64,000 nucleotides of DNA, taken from positions 1 through 64,000 of the forward strand of contig NZ_JAJOHV010000020.1 in the NCBI RefSeq assembly GCF_021129175.1, read 5' to 3'. Positions 16,287 through 24,614 of the stretch are shown in pieces; position 1 is the stretch's first letter, and every line of letters begins with the position of its first letter. Both the position numbers and the translations under genes were made by a program. A model generated the notes under the pieces. The model was not told where the DNA came from, searched no databases, and was given only the letters and a program-made list of their open reading frames with translations. The stretch comes from Chromobacterium piscinae (GTDB lineage Bacteria; Pseudomonadota; Gammaproteobacteria; Burkholderiales; Chromobacteriaceae).

Positions 16287-17357
16287 ATGTCCATCCCTTC
16301 TGAAGTCGCGAATGCCTGCCCCGCAGGCGTATCGTTAAATTTGTTCGAGCGCTATCTGACTGCCTGGGTCGCGCTTTGCATCGTTGTCGGAATTGGCTTG
16401 GGTCAAGCCTTCCCTAACCTATTTCATGTGATTGGTGGCCTGGAGATCGCTCAAGTTAATCTGCCAATCGGTTTGCTGATCTGGGTGATGATCATTCCAA
16501 TGCTGCTGAAAATTGATTTCGGCGCGTTGCACCAGGTCAAGGCTCACGTTAAGGGTATTGGTGTCACCTTGTTCATCAACTGGCTGGTCAAGCCGTTCTC
16601 GATGGCGTTTTTGGCCTGGCTGTTTATTCGGGTGTGGTTTGCGCCGCTACTGCCGGCTGAGCAGCTGGATAGCTACATCGCAGGCCTGATTTTGCTGGCA
16701 GCCGCGCCGTGCACTGCCATGGTGTTTGTCTGGAGCCGGCTAACCGGTGGAGATCCATATTTCACGCTATCCCAAGTCGCTCTGAACGACCTGATTATGA
16801 TGTTCGCCTTCGCACCACTGGTCGGTTTGCTGCTGGGCGTGTCCAGCATCGCCGTCCCGTGGGCCACGCTGCTAACCTCGGTGGGGCTGTACATCGTAGT
16901 TCCGGTGTTGATCGCTCAGGCCATCCGCAAGACATTGCTCAGCAAAGGCCAGGCGATATTCGATGCCACCATCCATCGCATTCAGCCTTGGTCGGTTTCC
17001 GCGCTGCTGCTGACCCTGGTTCTACTTTTCGCCTTCCAAGGCAACGCCATCCTGCAACAGCCTTTGGTGATCGCGCTGCTGGCCGTGCCGATCCTAATTC
17101 AGGTGTTCTTCAATTCTGCATTGGCCTACTGGCTTAATCGCCAAGTCGGAGAAATGCATTCAGTGGCCTGCCCATCGGCCCTGATTGGCGCATCTAACTT
17201 CTTCGAGCTGGCTGTGGCGGCCGCGATCAGCCTGTTTGGCTTCCAATCAGGCGCGGCGCTAGCGACGGTGGTTGGCGTACTGATCGAGGTGCCGGTAATG
17301 CTGCTAGTTGTCCGCGTTGTTAATGCGAGCAAAGGCTGGTACGAGAGGAGTGCATAG
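16287..17357 (+). CDS. acr3: Arsenite efflux transporter, ACR3 family
   Basis: 356 residues with about ten membrane helices. LLAAAPCTAMVFVWSRLTGG carries the conserved Cys and helix break of ACR3 proteins (bile acid/sodium symporter superfamily), and GASNFFELAVAAA is the matching second half-site. It exports arsenite across the inner membrane, completing the arsRC-acr3 operon. It is not the 12-helix ArsB type. The gene ends 50 bp before a decayed phage-related remnant. Confidence 0.93.
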   Translation: MSIPSEVANACPAGVSLNLFERYLTAWVALCIVVGIGLGQAFPNLFHVIGGLEIAQVNLPIGLLIWVMIIPMLLKIDFGALHQVKAHVKGIGVTLFINWLVKPFSMAFLAWLFIRVWFAPLLPAEQLDSYIAGLILLAAAPCTAMVFVWSRLTGGDPYFTLSQVALNDLIMMFAFAPLVGLLLGVSSIAVPWATLLTSVGLYIVVPVLIAQAIRKTLLSKGQAIFDATIHRIQPWSVSALLLTLVLLFAFQGNAILQQPLVIALLAVPILIQVFFNSALAYWLNRQVGEMHSVACPSALIGASNFFELAVAAAISLFGFQSGAALATVVGVLIEVPVMLLVVRVVNASKGWYERSA

Positions 17358-17409
17358 GGTCTTCTGTGGTAAAGACTTCAACAGCTGATGGCAACACCGC
17401 ACGCAGCAT

Positions 17410-17582
17410 TGCTGGCCATCTTGGAACAAGACAAGGACCGCGTGAAAGCGTAAGACTAAAGGCGCGGATTGCAGGCACGGCGAAGGATACTGCGTGGCAT
17501 GTCCAGACGGCGGCCGCGGGTGCGCCCTGCTCTATGCCGTGATCCGGCTCCGATGCGAGCTGTGAAGCGGAACTCCAGGTAA
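17410..17582 (+). pseudogene. Decayed second copy of the DUF2726 gene (3' part)
   Basis: By eye this non-coding stretch aligns to the end of the DUF2726 gene at 8240-8520. Shared blocks include TGGCCATCTTGGAA, CAAGACAAGGACCGCG, TGAAAGCGT, and a longer tail with CCGTGATCCGGCTCCGATGC against GCGTGATTCGGTTCCGTTGC. Indels and a TAA break every frame. Same orientation as the intact copy, so it can mark the far side of a tandem or nested insertion. Confidence 0.7.
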
Positions 17583-17616
17583 AGGCAAAAGGAAGCTACC
17601 CTGCTGTCTGATTATT

Positions 17617-18534
17617 TTAGAGCGACAGCATCTTCGCCTCTGCCAAGCTGGCCCGCTCATCCAGTCGCTGTTCCAGCAGAGCCCTGAGACCTTCCGGCTC
17701 GATATGCCTGCACCACTCCCTGGCGGTGACGGCGTCGTTGTAGTCGCCCAAGGCCTGCAGTAAGCCGCGCAACTTGCTCAGAAAATGCTTGTGGGCGCCA
17801 TCCAGCTCCAAGTCTGAAAAAAACTCGATGGCGTAGCGCAGATTTTTGCCTTGCTTGCGCAATTCGTGCAACTGTTCGGCAGCGTGCCTTTTTTGTTTCC
17901 ATAGCTTGCGCATGTCCGCCCTCTGGCGTTTCAGCGCGTGGCTGGCGAATCGCGGCAGATTGTCGAGATGCGAGGGTGGCAGGCTGGTTAGACCATCCAG
18001 CAGGCGGGTTGGAAGCGTGCGCCATCGCCGGGAGGACAGCGCTACGCAGCAGGCCGCCCGGCCATCCTGTCGAGCGTCGTTCAGGGCGGCCAGGACGGGT
18101 TTCATTATTTCGCTGGATAGACCGGCCTGGATGGCCGGCAATGTTTCCAATGCCAGCACATCCAGGTCGCGCGCTTTGCCGAATATGCCCGCCAGCCATT
18201 TCAGGTCGTCGGCTATGGTTTTCCACTTTCGGCCGCGAATCAGCGGCGCAAAGGTTTTAAGCGCGGCTCTAAGTCGCCGGATGGCCACCCTGCCCTGATG
18301 GATAGGCTCGGGATCATTCCCTCCGCAAATGTTTGGCGTGTTGGCCATGAGTTGGCGCAAGCACTCCAGAGCGATGCGTTTCAGCGCCGCCGCGCAGCTC
18401 ATTGCAGGGCGCAGGTGTGGAATGCCTGCTTGCGCGCAGCTGCGCATCGAGTAGGAAAATGGGCGCTGCGGTAGCGAGGAGTGTGTTTTTGCCATGACGC
18501 ATGTCTTGACTGGTCGACGATAGCGGGCATTCAT
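17617..18534 (-). CDS. CHAD-domain protein
   Basis: 305 residues. Conserved basic helices HQGRVAIRRLRAALKTF, GKARDLDVL and HELRKQGKNLRYAIEFF identify a CHAD domain, a helical fold that binds polyphosphate. No CYTH domain or polyphosphate kinase gene accompanies it here. Upstream starts are uncertain: ATG 18534 has GGGGAG 11 bp away, while Met14 (18495) has no visible site. The role is presumably polyphosphate binding at granules; this comes from the family, not from context. Confidence 0.85.
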   Translation of the reverse strand: MNARYRRPVKTCVMAKTHSSLPQRPFSYSMRSCAQAGIPHLRPAMSCAAALKRIALECLRQLMANTPNICGGNDPEPIHQGRVAIRRLRAALKTFAPLIRGRKWKTIADDLKWLAGIFGKARDLDVLALETLPAIQAGLSSEIMKPVLAALNDARQDGRAACCVALSSRRWRTLPTRLLDGLTSLPPSHLDNLPRFASHALKRQRADMRKLWKQKRHAAEQLHELRKQGKNLRYAIEFFSDLELDGAHKHFLSKLRGLLQALGDYNDAVTAREWCRHIEPEGLRALLEQRLDERASLAEAKMLSL

Positions 18535-18833
18535 GACGGAGCATGCTCCCCTGGAAGGCCCTTCCTGTCCTCATTTTGATTCATGATTATTTCTCAAGGC
18601 ACTGCGAATCTTCGCCGACGGCTGCGTGGCCATCGCGGCTGTAAGCAATGCCTAAAATCATAGCTGCAAGCCCGCAACTGTACTAATTGACAGTCATGAC
18701 GATAGGCATTGTCCATCAGCGGTTTATTCTGGATTTATCGCCGCGCCTATATGGTTTTTATATGGATAAGCTTGTATTGGAATGTTGCAATACATGAAAA
18801 TGCAAACAAATCTAAATTGCACCTTGAACCTGA
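18535..18833. promoter_or_regulatory. Divergent control region before the lipid operon
   Basis: No gene is seen. Upstream of the KAS III start lies a dyad, TGTATTG and CAATACA separated by 8 bp (18773-18794), in an AT-rich stretch. This is a plausible regulator site for the seven-gene operon. A TTGACA at 18687-18692 lacks a good -10 partner. Confidence 0.45.
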
Positions 18834-19805
18834 ATGAATTTGATTGCAACCGGCAAGGCGCTGCCAAGCCAGCTCGTCACCGCTGATGACCTCGATGTGA
18901 AGCTTGGCTGCCGCCGCGGCCAAAGTTTGAAAAAAAGCGGCGTCCACACCCGGCATTTTGCCGGCGACCATGAATCCCAGAGCCAACTCGGCGCCCGCGC
19001 GCTGAAGGATGCGCTGGACCGCGCGGAGATAAGCGCGTCAGGCATCGATTTGCTGATCGGCGCTTGCGGCATTCCGGAGCAGGCGCTGCCCGGCACCGCC
19101 AGTTTCATCGCCCATGCGGCTGGCTTCCCCGCCGGGCGGCCCGCCTTCGACGTCAACGCCAGCTGCCTCAGCTTTCTGTCCGCGCTGCAGGTAGCGGACA
19201 GCCTGTTGCTCTCCGGCGCGTACCGCCGCATCGCTATCGTCTCGGCCGATTTGGCCTCGCGCGGGCTGGACTGGGCCAACCCGGAAGCCTCGCTGATTTT
19301 CGGCGACGGCGCCGCCGCCGCCATCGTCGAGCGGGGCTCGCCGGGAAGGGGCTTGCGGACTTTCAAGCTGGCCACCTATCCGGAAGGCCGCAATTTCTGC
19401 GAGATTCGCGCCGGCGGCACCCAACGCAACCCGCGCCGCGGGGTCGTCGACGGCGACTTTCTGTTCGACATGAACGGCAAGGCGGTTTTCAAGCTGGCGT
19501 CGCGGCTGATGCCGGATTTTCTGGATGCGCTGATGGATGCCACGCCAGGCGGTCTGGACAGCATAGATTGCGTGGTGCCGCACCAGGCCAGCCATCTGGG
19601 CATGCAGCATATGGCCAAGCGCCTGGGCATCGCCGCCGGTCGCATCGTCGACATCTACGCCTCACACGGCAACCAGGTGGCGGCTTCCCTGCCCACCGCC
19701 CTGCATGAGGCCTTTGTCGATGGCCGCGCCCGCGCCGGCAAGCGTCTGTTGATGGTGGGCACCGCGGCGGGACTGAATCTGGGCGGATTGGTATGGGACC
19801 TGTGA
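18834..19805 (+). CDS. 3-oxoacyl-ACP synthase III-like condensing enzyme
   Basis: 323 residues. The thiolase-fold triad is visible: Cys111 in DVNASCLSF, His250 in VVPHQAS and Asn280 in ASHGNQVA. FGDGAAAAIVE is also typical. It should carry out a decarboxylative or non-decarboxylative Claisen condensation of acyl thioesters. It opens a run of seven overlapping genes, so it probably starts a special lipid pathway rather than serving as housekeeping FabH, which normally sits with fab genes. OleA-like head-to-head condensation is an alternative. The start has no strong ribosome-binding site. Confidence 0.85.
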   Translation: MNLIATGKALPSQLVTADDLDVKLGCRRGQSLKKSGVHTRHFAGDHESQSQLGARALKDALDRAEISASGIDLLIGACGIPEQALPGTASFIAHAAGFPAGRPAFDVNASCLSFLSALQVADSLLLSGAYRRIAIVSADLASRGLDWANPEASLIFGDGAAAAIVERGSPGRGLRTFKLATYPEGRNFCEIRAGGTQRNPRRGVVDGDFLFDMNGKAVFKLASRLMPDFLDALMDATPGGLDSIDCVVPHQASHLGMQHMAKRLGIAAGRIVDIYASHGNQVAASLPTALHEAFVDGRARAGKRLLMVGTAAGLNLGGLVWDL

Positions 19806-20812
19806 CGCGGGTACTGGTGACTGGCGCCACAGGCGGACTGGGACGCAATGCCGTCGCTTATCTGTTGGGCAAGGGCTGCGCGGTGCGCGCCACCGGCCGC
19901 AATCGGCAGGCGGGCGTCGAGCTGGCTGGCCTGGGCGCTGAATTCGTCGCGCTGGACCTGGCCGCTGCCGATGAAGGCCAGTTGGCCGGCCTGCTGGAGG
20001 GCGTGGACGCGGTATGGCACTGCGCCGCCCTTTCCGCGCCTTGGGGCCGGGGGGACGATTTCGTCGCCGCCAATGTTCATGCGACCGACAAGCTGCTGAA
20101 GGCCTCGGGGCAATCGCGCGCCAACCGCTTCATCCACATTTCCACGCCGGCGCTGTACTTCGATTTCCAACACCGCTACCAGGTGCCGGAGTCGTATCGT
20201 CCGCGGCGCTACGTCAATGCTTATGCCCGCACCAAGGCGCAGGCTGAAGAAAAAGTGCTTGAGGCTGCGCGCGCCTATCCCGCGCTGCGGACCACGATCT
20301 TGCGGCCGCGCGCCATCTTCGGCGAGCACGACCAGGTGCTGATGCCCAGGCTGGCGCGCATGCTGAGCCAACGCGGCGGACGTCTGCCGCTGCCGCGCGG
20401 CGGCGCGGTGACGCTGGATCTGACCTATGTCGGCAATGTGGTCCATGCGATGTGGCTGGCCACGACGCATCCCAGCCTTGCCAGCGGCCAAGCGTTCAAC
20501 ATCACCAATCAGCAGCCGGCCGTGCTGCGCGATGTGCTGACGCGGGTGTTCGCCCAGGAGTTGGGCCGGCCCTTACGCATCGTCAGCCTGCCCTACCCCT
20601 TGCTGAGCGCGGCCAGCCGCCTGGCGCAGCTGTGGGCCGCGCTCACGGGCAAGGAGCCGGCATTGACGCCTTACAGCCTGGGCGCGATCCATTTCGACAT
20701 GACGCTGGACAATACCCGGGCGCGCGATGCGCTGGGTTATCTGCCGCCGTACAGCTTGGATGAAGGCCTGGCGCGCACCGCGCGCTGGCTGAGGGAGCAT
20801 GGACATGGCTAG
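19793..20812 (+). CDS. NAD(P)-dependent epimerase/3-beta-HSD-like reductase
   Basis: 339 residues, extended SDR. The nucleotide-binding motif VTGATGGLGRNA lies near the N-terminus and the active-site YARTK at about 145. It resembles 3-beta-hydroxysteroid dehydrogenase/OleD-type reductases that reduce beta-keto acids, fitting an upstream KAS III. It overlaps that gene by 13 bp from ATG 19793; a GTG at 19802, overlapping the stop, is an equally possible start. Reduction of the condensation product is inferred. Confidence 0.85.
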   Translation: MGPVTRVLVTGATGGLGRNAVAYLLGKGCAVRATGRNRQAGVELAGLGAEFVALDLAAADEGQLAGLLEGVDAVWHCAALSAPWGRGDDFVAANVHATDKLLKASGQSRANRFIHISTPALYFDFQHRYQVPESYRPRRYVNAYARTKAQAEEKVLEAARAYPALRTTILRPRAIFGEHDQVLMPRLARMLSQRGGRLPLPRGGAVTLDLTYVGNVVHAMWLATTHPSLASGQAFNITNQQPAVLRDVLTRVFAQELGRPLRIVSLPYPLLSAASRLAQLWAALTGKEPALTPYSLGAIHFDMTLDNTRARDALGYLPPYSLDEGLARTARWLREHGHG

Positions 20813-21617
20813 TGTCACCGCGTTCAGCGTCGGACATTGCACTCATCCGGCCTGCATGGCGCTGAAAGGCGCGGGGCTGGCCAGCCGTTGCTTTCCTTCG
20901 CGCGCCTATCTGATTGAAACCCGGGATCGCCTATTGCTGTGGGATACCGGCTATTCCGAGCATTTTTTCGACGCCAGCCGCCGCGGCGCCTATCGGCTGT
21001 ACCCGATGGTGACGCCGGTGCATTTCGACGGCGCCCGATCGCTGCGTCAGCAACTGCGCGGGCGCGGCATAAGCCCAAACGATATACACACATTATTGCT
21101 GTCGCACTTCCACGCTGACCATATCGCCGGCCTGCGGGACTTTCCCCGGGCCTGCATCCTTGCCTCCGAGCAAGGCTGGCGCGGGGTGCGCGGCTTGAGC
21201 GGGCTGGCCGCGGTGCGGCAAGCCTTTCTGCCCGGTCTGCTGCCGGCGGATATGGAAGACCGTTTGTCTTTTGTCGAGGCCTTGCCCCTGCAGGCCTTGC
21301 CTGCCGAATTGGCGCCGTTCAGCCATGGCCGCGACGTCAGCGGCAGTGGCGAAGTGTTCGTGGTGGATCTGCCGGGACATGCGGTGGGGCACTTGGGCGC
21401 TTTCGTGCTGGGGGATTCAGGCTGGACGCTGCTGGCGTCGGACGCGGCCTGGGCGGAAGAAGGCTACCGGGAGTTGCGGGGTCCATCCGAGCTGTCTTTC
21501 CTGGTACAGCACAACCGCCGCGCCTATTACGGCACGCTGGCCAGGGTGCACGCGCTGCACCGGGGCGGCCGCGTGGAGATTCTGCTGACGCACCAGGAGG
21601 AGGACACCGCATGCTGA
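20805..21617 (+). CDS. Metallo-beta-lactamase-fold hydrolase
   Basis: 270 residues from ATG 20805, with GGGAG 7 bp upstream; the ATG 6 bp earlier is too close to that site. HFHADH supplies the first metal ligands, a later DLPGHAVGH segment a further His, and ASDAAW a bridging Asp. The family includes lactonases, thioesterases and glyoxalase II. In this operon it may release or open an acyl thioester or lactone. It overlaps the reductase gene by a few bases. Confidence 0.85.
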   Translation: MASVTAFSVGHCTHPACMALKGAGLASRCFPSRAYLIETRDRLLLWDTGYSEHFFDASRRGAYRLYPMVTPVHFDGARSLRQQLRGRGISPNDIHTLLLSHFHADHIAGLRDFPRACILASEQGWRGVRGLSGLAAVRQAFLPGLLPADMEDRLSFVEALPLQALPAELAPFSHGRDVSGSGEVFVVDLPGHAVGHLGAFVLGDSGWTLLASDAAWAEEGYRELRGPSELSFLVQHNRRAYYGTLARVHALHRGGRVEILLTHQEEDTAC

Positions 21618-22900
21618 GACTGATCCGAATCCTGGCCGCCTACTGGCGGACGCGGCGGCTGGGTTTTCGCGACCGAGCGGCGCTGGAGCGCCATCAGGCC
21701 CGGCAAATGGGGCGCTTTCTGGCCAGGCTGCGCCGGCGCAGCCCCTATTTCGCCAAGCTGGGCACCCTGCCTTTCGCGCAGTGGCCGCAGATGGACAAGG
21801 CCTCGATGCTCAAGCATTTCGACGATATGAATACCGCGGGGTTGAAGCTGGACGACGTGATGGATGCCGCGTTGCGCGCCGAGCGCAGCCGAGACTTCTC
21901 TCCCACGTTGAACGGCCATACGGTTGGGCTGTCGTCCGGCACCTCCGGCCAACGCGGCGCGTTCGTCGTCAGCAAGGGCGAGCAGGCGCGATGGGCCGGC
22001 ATCATGCTGGCCAAGGCTTTGCCCGATGGCCTGCTGGCCGGCGAGAAAGTGGCGCTGTTCCTGCGCGCCAACAGCAATCTCTACGGCGCGGTGCGCAGCC
22101 GCTGGCTGACTTTCCGCTTTTTCGACCTGTTCCAGCCTTTGGACAGGCATTTGCAGTCGCTTGACGCTTACGCGCCCACCATTTTGCTGGCGCCGGCCCA
22201 GGTGCTGCGCGCGCTGGCGCTGGCGCAGTTGGAGGGCCGCTTGCGGCTGTCGCCGAAGCGGGCGTATTCCATCGCCGAGGTGCTGGAGCCGCAGGATCGC
22301 GCCGTGATCGAGCAGGCTTTCGGCTGCGTGCACGAAATCTACCAGGCGACCGAGGGCTTCCTGGCCAGCAGCTGCGAATACGGCACGCTGCATCTGAACG
22401 AGGAATACATCCATGTCGAACCGGAATGGTTGGATGAGGAACGGCGCCGTTTCGCGCCGGTGATCACCGACTTCAGCCGCCACACCCAGCCCATCGTCCG
22501 CTACCGGCTGAACGACGTGCTGCAGGCGCGGGCCGAGCCCTGTCCTTGCGGGCGCGCGGCGATGGCGCTGGACGCGGTGGAGGGCCGCTGCGACGACATG
22601 CTGCGGCTGCCGGGCCGCGATGGCGGCGAGCTGACGGTGTTCGCCGACGTGATGGGCCGCGCGCTGGCGACCGCTTTGCCGCTGGAGGCCGATTACCGGC
22701 TGCGCCAGACCGGCCCAGCCGAATTGGCGCTGGATGTCGAGGTGCCGGCGGCGGCCTTACCGGCCATTCGCCATCGCCTGGAGCGGACGCTGACGGGCCT
22801 GGGCGTTGACGCCGGGGCGCTGCGATGGCGGTTGTCGAATCGGGTGCCGGCGATGGATGCCACGCGCAAGCGCAGGCGCATCGTCAGGGAACTGGCATGA
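21611..22900 (+). CDS. F390-synthetase-related adenylate-forming enzyme
   Basis: 429 residues with a textbook GGAGGAGG site 7 bp before ATG 21611. It belongs to the adenylate-forming superfamily near coenzyme F390 synthetase and PaaK: GLSSGTSGQRGAFVVS is the phosphate-binding loop and IYQATEGFLAS the adenine-binding segment. It should activate a carboxylic acid as acyl-AMP. The acceptor is unknown; no carrier protein gene lies beside it. Overlaps the metallo-hydrolase gene by 7 bp. Confidence 0.85.
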   Translation: MLRLIRILAAYWRTRRLGFRDRAALERHQARQMGRFLARLRRRSPYFAKLGTLPFAQWPQMDKASMLKHFDDMNTAGLKLDDVMDAALRAERSRDFSPTLNGHTVGLSSGTSGQRGAFVVSKGEQARWAGIMLAKALPDGLLAGEKVALFLRANSNLYGAVRSRWLTFRFFDLFQPLDRHLQSLDAYAPTILLAPAQVLRALALAQLEGRLRLSPKRAYSIAEVLEPQDRAVIEQAFGCVHEIYQATEGFLASSCEYGTLHLNEEYIHVEPEWLDEERRRFAPVITDFSRHTQPIVRYRLNDVLQARAEPCPCGRAAMALDAVEGRCDDMLRLPGRDGGELTVFADVMGRALATALPLEADYRLRQTGPAELALDVEVPAAALPAIRHRLERTLTGLGVDAGALRWRLSNRVPAMDATRKRRRIVRELA

Positions 22901-23520
22901 GACGTGCGCTGGACTGGCTGCCTCCCAGGCTGCGCCATATGCTGTTGGGCTGGGCATCGGTAGGCTGCGCTTACTCGCTGGGCAGCCTGTGGCCCCAGCG
23001 CGCGACTATTCTGCCCGAGCTGGCCGTGGACCGCTGGATTCCTTTCGATCCGGCGGCGATCTGGTTATACACGTCGTTTTTCCTGATCGTGCCGGCGGCT
23101 TATCTGCTTGCCCGCCCGGAGCGGTTGGCCTGGCTGCAGCGCGCGATGCAGTGGTGCGCGCTGGCCGCCGGCGCGGCTTTCCTGCTGTGCCCCACTACCC
23201 TGGCGTATCCGCCCATCGCCGGCGATGGTTTGCATGCTGAAGCGCTGCGTTTCTTTCTACGCTTCGACACCCCGCACAACTGCCTGCCCTCCTTGCACGG
23301 CGCGCTGACCGCGCTCTCCGCCTGGGCCTTGTGGGAAGGCGGCCGCCGCTGGCGCTCATGGCTGGCGCTGGCATGGGCGCTGGCCATTCTGTTCGCCGTG
23401 ATCCAGCTGCGCCGCCATCTATTCATCGATCTTTCCGCCGGCGTGGCGCTGGGGCTGCTTTGCGGCCTGCTGGCGGCGCGGCCGGCTACCGCCCTTTCCC
23501 TTTCCTATCGACGCACATGA
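22897..23520 (+). CDS. PAP2-family membrane phosphatase
   Basis: 207 residues, starting in an ATGA overlap with the adenylating enzyme. It has about five or six membrane helices. NCLPSLHGAL is the PAP2 C2 motif (PSxH), and IQLRRHLFIDLSAG carries the C3 His and Asp. Family members dephosphorylate lipid phosphates (phosphatidate, isoprenyl diphosphate) at the membrane. The C1 motif KxxxxxxRP is not obvious, so some enzymes of this group may act as acyl- or phosphotransferases instead. Confidence 0.85.
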   Translation: MRRALDWLPPRLRHMLLGWASVGCAYSLGSLWPQRATILPELAVDRWIPFDPAAIWLYTSFFLIVPAAYLLARPERLAWLQRAMQWCALAAGAAFLLCPTTLAYPPIAGDGLHAEALRFFLRFDTPHNCLPSLHGALTALSAWALWEGGRRWRSWLALAWALAILFAVIQLRRHLFIDLSAGVALGLLCGLLAARPATALSLSYRRT

Positions 23521-24614
23521 ACGTATTCGCCCTCACCTTCTCCATCATGCTGGCCGTAGTGCTGCTGGAGTTGCTCGCCCTGCGCCATTGGCGCCGCGAA
23601 GCCATTCCCTGGCGCGAAATCATCTTCAACCTCAATTCAGGCCACATCGTGATGTGGGTGTTTCGCGGCGTGGAGGTGGCGGGTTTCGGCCTGCTGCTGC
23701 AGTACGCCAACCTGCACCTGGTGGATCGGCTGCCAGTGTTCTGGCAATGGGTCTTCGCCTTCGTCGCCTGGGATCTGAGCTTTTACTGCATGCACCGCGC
23801 CCACCACACCTGGCGCATCTTCTGGGCGGTGCACGTGGTGCATCATCAGGGCGAGCATTTCAGCCTGTCGCTGGGCATACGCAACTCCTGGTATTCGTCG
23901 CTGACTTCGTTTCTTTTCGTCGCGCCGCTGGCGGTGCTGGGGTTGCCATTGGAGATATTCGTCGCGGCGTCGTCTTTCCACTACGCGGTACAGCTGTACA
24001 ACCACAATGCCTTCGTCGGCAAGAGCGGCTGGCTGGACCGGGTACTGGTGACGCCGTCCAATCATCGCGTCCACCACGCCACCCATCCGGTGTACCTGAA
24101 CAAAAACTTCGGCGGCACCTTCCTGATCTGGGACAAGCTATTCGGCAGCTATCAGCCCGAGCGCGACGACATCCCGCTGCATTACGGCGTGCACGGCGTC
24201 TCGCCCGGCTACAACCCGTTCTGGGCCAGCAACCAGGGGCTGCAAGCCTGGTTCCGGCGCCGTTTCGCTCCGTCCGGGCGGCGCGCGATGCGGATGCCAG
24301 CCGCCTACATCGCCACCGGCGGGATTTTGCTGTTCGGCATGGTGATCTATTACGTCGAGCGGGTGGCCGGCTGGGACGCCATCGGTCGATGGAGCGTGTT
24401 CGCCTGCCTGGTGGCCGGCACCATCGCCATCGGCGGCATGTCGGATGAGCGGCGTTGGGGCTGGCGGGGTTGGCTGGCGCTGACTCTGGCGATGCCGGCG
24501 CTGTGCGCCGGCGTGTTCGGCATGCGCGACGGCTGGGCATTGGCCTTGCTGGCTTTGTTGCTTGTCCATGGCCTGGCCGGGCTGCGCCTGCGGGAGGCCG
24601 CATGGGCAAACTGA
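23517..24614 (+). CDS. Sterol-desaturase/fatty acid hydroxylase family membrane enzyme
   Basis: 365 residues; ATG 23517 overlaps the previous stop (ATGA). The diiron His motifs are all seen: HRAHH, HVVHHQGEH and NHRVHHATH. Several membrane helices surround them and a further hydrophobic domain of about 120 residues follows the catalytic part. Relatives hydroxylate or desaturate sterols, fatty acids or alkylglycerols. Without sterol genes nearby, an acyl or alkyl chain is the likely substrate. Confidence 0.88.
   Translation: MNVFALTFSIMLAVVLLELLALRHWRREAIPWREIIFNLNSGHIVMWVFRGVEVAGFGLLLQYANLHLVDRLPVFWQWVFAFVAWDLSFYCMHRAHHTWRIFWAVHVVHHQGEHFSLSLGIRNSWYSSLTSFLFVAPLAVLGLPLEIFVAASSFHYAVQLYNHNAFVGKSGWLDRVLVTPSNHRVHHATHPVYLNKNFGGTFLIWDKLFGSYQPERDDIPLHYGVHGVSPGYNPFWASNQGLQAWFRRRFAPSGRRAMRMPAAYIATGGILLFGMVIYYVERVAGWDAIGRWSVFACLVAGTIAIGGMSDERRWGWRGWLALTLAMPALCAGVFGMRDGWALALLALLLVHGLAGLRLREAAWAN

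Noticed and set aside
17358-17616. Second dif or attachment site at the right edge of the island
   Set aside because: I searched by eye for the Xer arms near 17.4-17.6 kb and found none.
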